Assembly: GCA_029884035.1 (NCBI GenBank)
Contig: JAOUIM010000096.1
Coordinates: 1 to 10,578, forward strand
Length of the DNA stretch: 10,578 bases
Direction: 5' to 3'
Source: Aquincola sp.
GTDB lineage: Bacteria; Pseudomonadota; Gammaproteobacteria; Burkholderiales; Burkholderiaceae_C
The notes beneath the pieces were generated by a model. That model searched no databases. It had not been told where the DNA came from and saw only the letters and a program-made list of their open reading frames with translations. Shown piece by piece: positions 6,956 to 10,578 of the stretch; position 1 is the first letter of the stretch, and each line of letters begins with the position of its first letter. A program made the position numbers and the translations under genes.

Positions 6956-8424
6956 TGGTGCACGTCGCAAGACGCCTCGGCCTGGCCGCCACGCTGGCCG
7001 TCGCACTGGTCGCGGCCGGCTGCTCGACGCTGCGACCCACGGGCGCCCACGGTGCCCCCGCCGACGACTGCGAACGCTGGTTCGAACAGCTCGACGCTGC
7101 AGTCGACGCTGCAGGCGTGCGCGACGCGCAGGACGAGCGCATCGCGGGATTCGCCGGGCTTCGCATCGACCGACTCGGCGTCGCGCTGCGCGAGCAAGCC
7201 GCGGTCGACGATGCGGCGTTCGCCGCGTGGCTGGCGCATGCGGCCACGCTCGACGAGGTGGGCCGCACCGTGGAGATCGCCAACCTGCCGCGCACGGTCT
7301 TCCCGCTGGCGGAGAACGCGCCCGATGCTGCCGCTGCCACGGCGCGCAGCAGCGGGTGCCGAGACGAGCGCGTCGCGCGCTGGTCCCGTGCACAACCCGG
7401 CGAACGGGCACGCCTGCTCGATGCGGCGCAGGTGCCCGACCGCTATGTGACCTCGCTTCGCGCACTGGGGCTGTACCCGCTCGTGCGCTGGCCCTTCTTT
7501 GCCGGTGTCGCGCGCTGGCAGGACGACCACACCCGCGCGATGGCGCGCTGGGCCGAATCGCCGCCCGCCGGCCTCGCGCGCTTCGTGCCGCCCGCAGCCG
7601 CCTCGACGGCCGCCCCAGAGCCGCCCCCCGATGCGCTGGGCGTGCCGCGGCCCACACTCGCACAGGCTGCGCGCTGGTTGGGGGCGTACGCACCGGTGTT
7701 CGAGATCGAGACCACAGGCGCGTACGATGCCTTTGGCGCTCCGCGCTGGACTTCGCTGCACACACCGCAGGTCGACACCGCGCAGCCGGTGGTCTACCAG
7801 CGGCTGGCGCACACGCGCGTTGGCGGCCGCGTCCTGCAGCAGCTGGTCTACACGATGTGGTTCCCCGAACGCCCGCGCGACGGCGCGTTCGACCTGCTCG
7901 GCGGCGCACTCGACGGTGTGATCGTGCGCCTGACGCTCGCGCCCGACGGGCGCGTGCTGCTGATGGACACGATCCACGCCTGCGGCTGCTACCACCTGTT
8001 CTTCCCGGCGGCCGGCGTGACAGCGCGGCCCGATGCGCCGACCCGCATCGAGTGGGCCTTCGTGCCGGGGCCATTGCCCGTGCTGGGCCCTGGCGAGCGC
8101 CTGGTGGTGCGCATTGCGTCGCGAACGCATTACGTCAGCGGGCTGGCGCGCGACGACGGCCAACCCGGGCGCACCTACGCCCTGCAGCCCGAAGACGACC
8201 TGCGCCGCCTGCCCGCGCCCGACGGCGTCACGCGCAGCCTGTATGGCCCCGATGGTCTGGTCGCAGGCAGCGAACGCAACGAGCGATTCCTGTTCTGGCC
8301 GATGGGCATCGTGAGCGCCGGCGCGATGCGGCAATGGGGCCACCACGCGACCGCATTCGTCGGCCGCCGCCACTTCGACGACGCCGACCTGCTCGACCGC
8401 CGCTTCGACTTCGCGCTGCCGTAA
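6955..8424 (+). CDS. Conserved lipoprotein of unknown function with HxCxCxH motif
   Basis: A 489-residue predicted lipoprotein. A short basic start, a hydrophobic helix (8-20) and VAAGC give a lipobox with Cys23 as the lipidation site. The residue after it is Ser, not Asp, so outer-membrane sorting is likely if Lol rules apply. The middle (about 35-215) is Ala/Arg-rich and probably helical, followed by a Pro/Ala linker (about 215-228). The C-terminal half looks like a compact beta-rich domain and holds a conserved-looking run with YTMWFPERP, FDLLGGALDG and then His341-Ala-Cys-Gly-Cys-Tyr-His347 before LFFP. Two Cys and two His in seven residues suggest metal or haem-related chemistry. GHHATAFVGRRHFD near the C terminus supplies more histidines. 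I recall similar unnamed proteins in proteobacteria but know no function. The ATG overlaps the propeller stop (TGATG); GTG 6958 is an alternative, better spaced from AAGGGG (6947-6952). Confidence 0.85.
   Translation: MVHVARRLGLAATLAVALVAAGCSTLRPTGAHGAPADDCERWFEQLDAAVDAAGVRDAQDERIAGFAGLRIDRLGVALREQAAVDDAAFAAWLAHAATLDEVGRTVEIANLPRTVFPLAENAPDAAAATARSSGCRDERVARWSRAQPGERARLLDAAQVPDRYVTSLRALGLYPLVRWPFFAGVARWQDDHTRAMARWAESPPAGLARFVPPAAASTAAPEPPPDALGVPRPTLAQAARWLGAYAPVFEIETTGAYDAFGAPRWTSLHTPQVDTAQPVVYQRLAHTRVGGRVLQQLVYTMWFPERPRDGAFDLLGGALDGVIVRLTLAPDGRVLLMDTIHACGCYHLFFPAAGVTARPDAPTRIEWAFVPGPLPVLGPGERLVVRIASRTHYVSGLARDDGQPGRTYALQPEDDLRRLPAPDGVTRSLYGPDGLVAGSERNERFLFWPMGIVSAGAMRQWGHHATAFVGRRHFDDADLLDRRFDFALP
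7091..7114 (+). repeat. 12-base tandem duplication inside the lipoprotein gene
   Basis: TCGACGCTGCAG occurs twice head-to-tail (7091-7102 and 7103-7114) without a mismatch. It adds four codons in frame, giving L-D-A-A then V-D-A-A at residues 46-53. It looks like a recent slippage duplication in a helical, tolerant region. Confidence 0.85.
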
Positions 8425-8428
8425 TGAA

Positions 8429-8453
8429 CAAGGGCCGGCTGAGCCGGCCCTTG
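8429..8453. terminator. Convergent (bidirectional) terminator hairpin
   Basis: A perfect 11-base-pair stem, CAAGGGCCGGC (8429-8439) with its complement at 8443-8453, and a TGA loop. It begins 5 bases after the lipoprotein stop and sits between convergent genes. On the + strand it is followed by CCTCTTG, on the - strand by TTCATTA: modest T content, so efficiency is uncertain, but the very stable GC stem and the location support intrinsic termination in both directions. Confidence 0.8.
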
Positions 8454-8454
8454 C

Positions 8455-8476
8455 CTCTTGCGGACATCCGCAGGAG
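8455..8476. repeat. Second inverted repeat in the convergent gap
   Basis: CTCTTGCGGA (8455-8464) and TCCGCAGGAG (8467-8476) are inverted copies with one mismatch, which is a G-U pair in the + strand RNA. The loop is effectively four bases. It starts two bases from the terminator stem and may act as an accessory terminator or 3'-end stabiliser for phaB mRNA. Confidence 0.5.
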
Positions 8477-8481
8477 TGCGC

Positions 8482-8508
8482 TGGGATGCGCGCAACGCGC
8501 TCATCCCA
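8482..8508. repeat. Third inverted repeat, spanning the phaB stop codon
   Basis: TGGGATG (8482-8488) pairs with CATCCCA (8502-8508); after one unpaired position per side, GCGC (8490-8493) pairs with GCGC (8497-8500) around an AAC loop. The phaB stop (8501-8503, - strand) lies inside the stem. It is the first hairpin met by phaB transcription and could belong to its terminator. Confidence 0.55.
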
Positions 8509-9238
8509 TGTGCAATCCACCGTTGCACGAGAAGTCGGCACCCGTCGTGAAGCCGCTGTCCTCGCCCGCCAGCCACGCGACCACAGAGCCGATCTCCTCG
8601 GGCGTGCCCAGCCGCTTGACCGGGATCGTGGCGATGATCTTCTCGAGGATTTCCGGCTTGATCGCCTTGACCATGTCGGTGCCAATATAGCCGGGGCTCA
8701 CGGTGTTGACCGTCACGCCCTTGGCCGCCACTTCCTGCGCCAGCGCCATCGTGAAGCCGTGCATGCCGGCCTTGGCCGCCGAGTAGTTGGTCTGGCCGGC
8801 CTGTCCTTTCTCGCCGTTGACCGACGAGATCTGGATGATTCGGCCCCAGCCCTTTTCGACCATGCCTGGCACCACCTGCTTGGTGACGTTGAACATGCTG
8901 TTCAGGTTGGTGTCGATCACGGCCTTCCAGTCCTCGGGCGTCATCTTCAGGAACATGCGGTCCTTGGTGATGCCGGCGTTGTTGACCAGCACGTCGATCG
9001 TGCCGTGCTCCTGAGTCGCCTTGCTGAAGGCCGCGACCGTGGAGTCCCAGTCCGCGACATTGCCCACCGAGGCGTAGAACGTGTAGCCGAGCGCCTTCTG
9101 CTCGGTGAGCCACTTGTCGTAGTCACGGCTCGGTCCGCAGCCGGCGATGACCTTGAAGCCTTCCTTGTGCAGGCGCTGGCAGATCGCGGTGCCGATGCCG
9201 CCCATGCCGCCCGTGACGTATGCGACTTTCTGTGCCAT
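8501..9238 (-). CDS. phaB: Acetoacetyl-CoA reductase (NADPH-dependent, PHA synthesis)
   Basis: A 245-residue short-chain dehydrogenase that reduces acetoacetyl-CoA to (R)-3-hydroxybutyryl-CoA, the monomer for poly-3-hydroxybutyrate. The sequence shows the nucleotide-binding TGGMGGIG (9-16), NNAG (86-89), and the Asn111, Ser139, Tyr152, Lys156 catalytic tetrad in the NYSAAK context. The GCGPSRDY stretch (33-40) after the second strand has the form that gives NADPH preference in the Cupriavidus enzyme. VNTVSPGYIGTDMV (176-189) and the C-terminal NGGLHMG are near-identical to C. necator PhaB (246 aa), which separates it from the FabG relatives. The ATG is preceded by AAGGAGA at 6 bases. It lies 94 bases downstream of phaC on the same strand. 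The product is cytosolic. There is no phaA thiolase between the two genes. Confidence 0.97.
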   Translation of the reverse strand: MAQKVAYVTGGMGGIGTAICQRLHKEGFKVIAGCGPSRDYDKWLTEQKALGYTFYASVGNVADWDSTVAAFSKATQEHGTIDVLVNNAGITKDRMFLKMTPEDWKAVIDTNLNSMFNVTKQVVPGMVEKGWGRIIQISSVNGEKGQAGQTNYSAAKAGMHGFTMALAQEVAAKGVTVNTVSPGYIGTDMVKAIKPEILEKIIATIPVKRLGTPEEIGSVVAWLAGEDSGFTTGADFSCNGGLHMG

Positions 9239-9244
9239 GTGCTG

Positions 9245-9251
9245 TCTCCTT
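9245..9251 (-). promoter_or_regulatory. Ribosome binding site of phaB
   Basis: AAGGAGA on the - strand, 6 bases before the phaB ATG: a near-ideal site that supports strong translation and fixes the start. About 20 bases further upstream, TACAGT (9272-9277, - strand) resembles a -10 box, but no matching -35 at normal spacing is seen, so a separate phaB promoter is not claimed. Confidence 0.8.
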
Positions 9252-9332
9252 GCTGCAGATTGATGCCTGCGACTGTAGCGCCACGCCGGCCGCCTCGCCC
9301 CCTAGTCATCCCCAATCCGTGGCTGGCCCTCG

Positions 9333-10578
9333 TCAGGCCTTGACTTTGACGTAACGCCCGGGTGCCGGTTCGATGGCCTTGTGCTTGCGGTCGCCGTAGC
9401 CTTTGGGCGCACCCACCAACTTTCCCGCGTTGGGCTTGAGCCACCGGCCCCAGTCGGGCCACCAGCTGCCCGGCAGTTCCTTGGCCGATTCGAACCACTG
9501 CTGGGCCGTCCTGCCGGCGTTGCCGTCGACCCAGTGGCTGCGCTTCTTGGCCGCCGGCGGGTTGATGACGCCGGCGATGTGGCCCGAAGCGCCCAGCACG
9601 AAGCGGACCTTGCCCTTCATGATCTTGGTGCTCTCGAACGCCGCCTCCCAGGGCACGATATGGTCCTCGCGCGAGGCGTAGACGAACACCGGCGCGGCGA
9701 TCTTGCCGAGATCGAGTTTCTCGCCGCAGACGGTGAGCTTGCCGGGCCGGCGCAGGTCGTTCTGCAGGTAGGTGTGGCGCAGGTACCAGACATACATCGG
9801 GCCCGGCAGGTTAGTCGAATCGCCGTTCCAGTACAGCAGGTCGAACGGTGGCGGCTTGACACCCTTGAGGTAATTGCCGACTACGTAGTTCCACACCAGA
9901 TCGTTCGGACGCAGGAAGCTGAACGTGGTGGCGAGTTCCTTGCCGTGCAGCAACTTCGGGCCGCCTGGCGCCTTGGGCCCGAGCGTCATCTCACGCAGCT
10001 GCACCGACGCCTCGTCGACGAAGAGATCGAGCACGCCGGTGTTGGAGAAGTCAAGCAGCGTGGTCAGCAGCGTCACGCTCGAGGCCGCCTGCTCGCCACG
10101 CGCGGCCAGCACCGCCAGCGCGGTGGCCAGGATCGTGCCCCCGACGCAGAAGCCCAGGGTCTGGATCTGCTTCTGGCCCGTGATGGCCTGCACCTCGTGG
10201 ATGGCGCGGATCGCCGCATCCTCGATGTAGTCGTCCCAGGTCTTGGCCGCGAGGCCGTCGTCCGGATTGCGCCAGCTGACGACGAACAGGCGATGCCCCT
10301 GCTGCACCGTCCAGCGGATCACCGAGTTCTCGGGCTGCAGGTCGAGGATGTAGTACTTGTTGATGCAGGGCGGGATGAACAGCATCGGCCGCGCATGCAC
10401 CTTGGCCGTCAGCGGCTTGTACTCGATGAGCTGGAACAGCTCGCTCTCGAACACGACCGCACCTTCGGTGGTCGCGACGTTGCGCCCGACCTCGAATGCG
10501 CTCTCGTCGGTCTGCGAGACATGCCCCTGCTGGATGTCCTGCCACAGGTGGGCCAGGCCCTGCGTGATGCTTTCGCCC
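9333..10578 (-). CDS. phaC: Class I poly(3-hydroxyalkanoate) synthase (N-terminal part outside window)
   Basis: The C-terminal 414 residues of a PHA synthase, which polymerises (R)-3-hydroxyacyl-CoA on the surface of cytoplasmic granules. The frame is open to the window edge. The lipase-like box GFCVGG has its nucleophile Cys at codon 10146-10148; the catalytic Asp (in SREDHIVPW) is at 9663-9665 and the His (in GASGHIAGV) at 9579-9581. The spacings Cys-Asp 161 and Cys-His 189 are identical to Cys319, Asp480 and His508 of C. necator PhaC. That places the edge near residue 176 of the 589-residue enzyme. The conserved FLRPNDLVWNYVV and the C-terminal EPAPGRYVK mark class I, which prefers short-chain monomers. 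An in-frame GTG at 10454 is internal, since upstream codons continue the family sequence (SAFEVGRNVATTEGAVVFE). phaB follows after 94 bases, probably in one transcript. Confidence 0.97.
   Translation of the reverse strand, partial: GESITQGLAHLWQDIQQGHVSQTDESAFEVGRNVATTEGAVVFESELFQLIEYKPLTAKVHARPMLFIPPCINKYYILDLQPENSVIRWTVQQGHRLFVVSWRNPDDGLAAKTWDDYIEDAAIRAIHEVQAITGQKQIQTLGFCVGGTILATALAVLAARGEQAASSVTLLTTLLDFSNTGVLDLFVDEASVQLREMTLGPKAPGGPKLLHGKELATTFSFLRPNDLVWNYVVGNYLKGVKPPPFDLLYWNGDSTNLPGPMYVWYLRHTYLQNDLRRPGKLTVCGEKLDLGKIAAPVFVYASREDHIVPWEAAFESTKIMKGKVRFVLGASGHIAGVINPPAAKKRSHWVDGNAGRTAQQWFESAKELPGSWWPDWGRWLKPNAGKLVGAPKGYGDRKHKAIEPAPGRYVKVKA

Noticed and set aside
5656..8424. One very long open frame running through the end of mrpG, the gap, the propeller gene and the lipoprotein gene
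   Set aside because: Only its last part (from 6955) has a signal peptide, motifs and sensible composition. The earlier part is Arg/Ala-rich and out of frame with two well-supported genes, as expected from a GC-rich genome with few stop codons.
9239..9332. Separate promoter for phaB (TACAGT at 9272-9277 on the - strand)
   Set aside because: No -35 element lies at 16-19 bases, and single -10-like hexamers are common by chance; co-transcription with phaC is simpler.
8486..9343. 285-codon open frame antisense to phaB, plus other long antisense frames over 5918-8685
   Set aside because: They oppose confidently identified genes, show Arg/Ala/His bias and no domains, and arise from GC-skewed codon use.
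1..10578. CRISPR arrays, tRNA/rRNA genes, transposases, integrases or prophage genes
   Set aside because: No spaced repeats, tRNA-like cloverleaf or mobile-element protein motif was seen; all sizeable stretches are accounted for by housekeeping-type genes.

Overview
This window is GC-rich throughout and looks like the chromosome of a beta-proteobacterium, most likely an aerobic Burkholderiales member of the Rubrivivax/Leptothrix/Methylibium/Caldimonas type. The inference rests on three things seen in the sequence: a class I polyhydroxyalkanoate synthase and acetoacetyl-CoA reductase that closely resemble the Cupriavidus necator proteins, a six-gene Mrp operon with fused A and B subunits, and consistently strong G/C third-position usage. 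No insertion sequence, phage gene, tRNA, rRNA or CRISPR array is visible, and base composition gives no sign of recent transfer.

Layout. Positions 1-5803 (+ strand) hold a Mrp-type cation/proton antiporter operon: mrpAB (5' end cut by the window edge), mrpC, mrpD, mrpE, mrpF and mrpG. All five junctions overlap by 1 or 4 bases, so the operon is probably translationally coupled. A 141-base gap with a 14-base perfect palindrome and a second short dyad follows. Positions 5945-8424 (+) hold a two-gene unit: a predicted Tat-exported beta-propeller of the streptogramin-lyase (Vgb) superfamily, then a lipoprotein of unknown function that overlaps it by one base and carries a striking His-x-Cys-x-Cys-x-His motif. 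Positions 8425-8508 hold three back-to-back inverted repeats between convergent genes, an apparent bidirectional terminator. On the - strand lie phaB (acetoacetyl-CoA reductase) and upstream of it phaC (PHA synthase, N-terminal part beyond the window), with no phaA thiolase between them.

How the genes work together. The Mrp subunits form one membrane complex that exchanges cytoplasmic Na+ (or K+/Li+) for protons and serves salt and alkaline-pH tolerance. PhaB reduces acetoacetyl-CoA to (R)-3-hydroxybutyryl-CoA, and PhaC polymerises that into storage polyester. The exported propeller and the lipoprotein sit between these two well-known systems and are the least understood part of the window. 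Their overlap and shared envelope destination suggest a common task, but the sequence does not reveal it. The symbol 'pha' is used in the literature both for the Mrp-like pH-adaptation genes and for polyhydroxyalkanoate genes. Both kinds occur here, so mrp symbols are used for the antiporter to avoid confusion.
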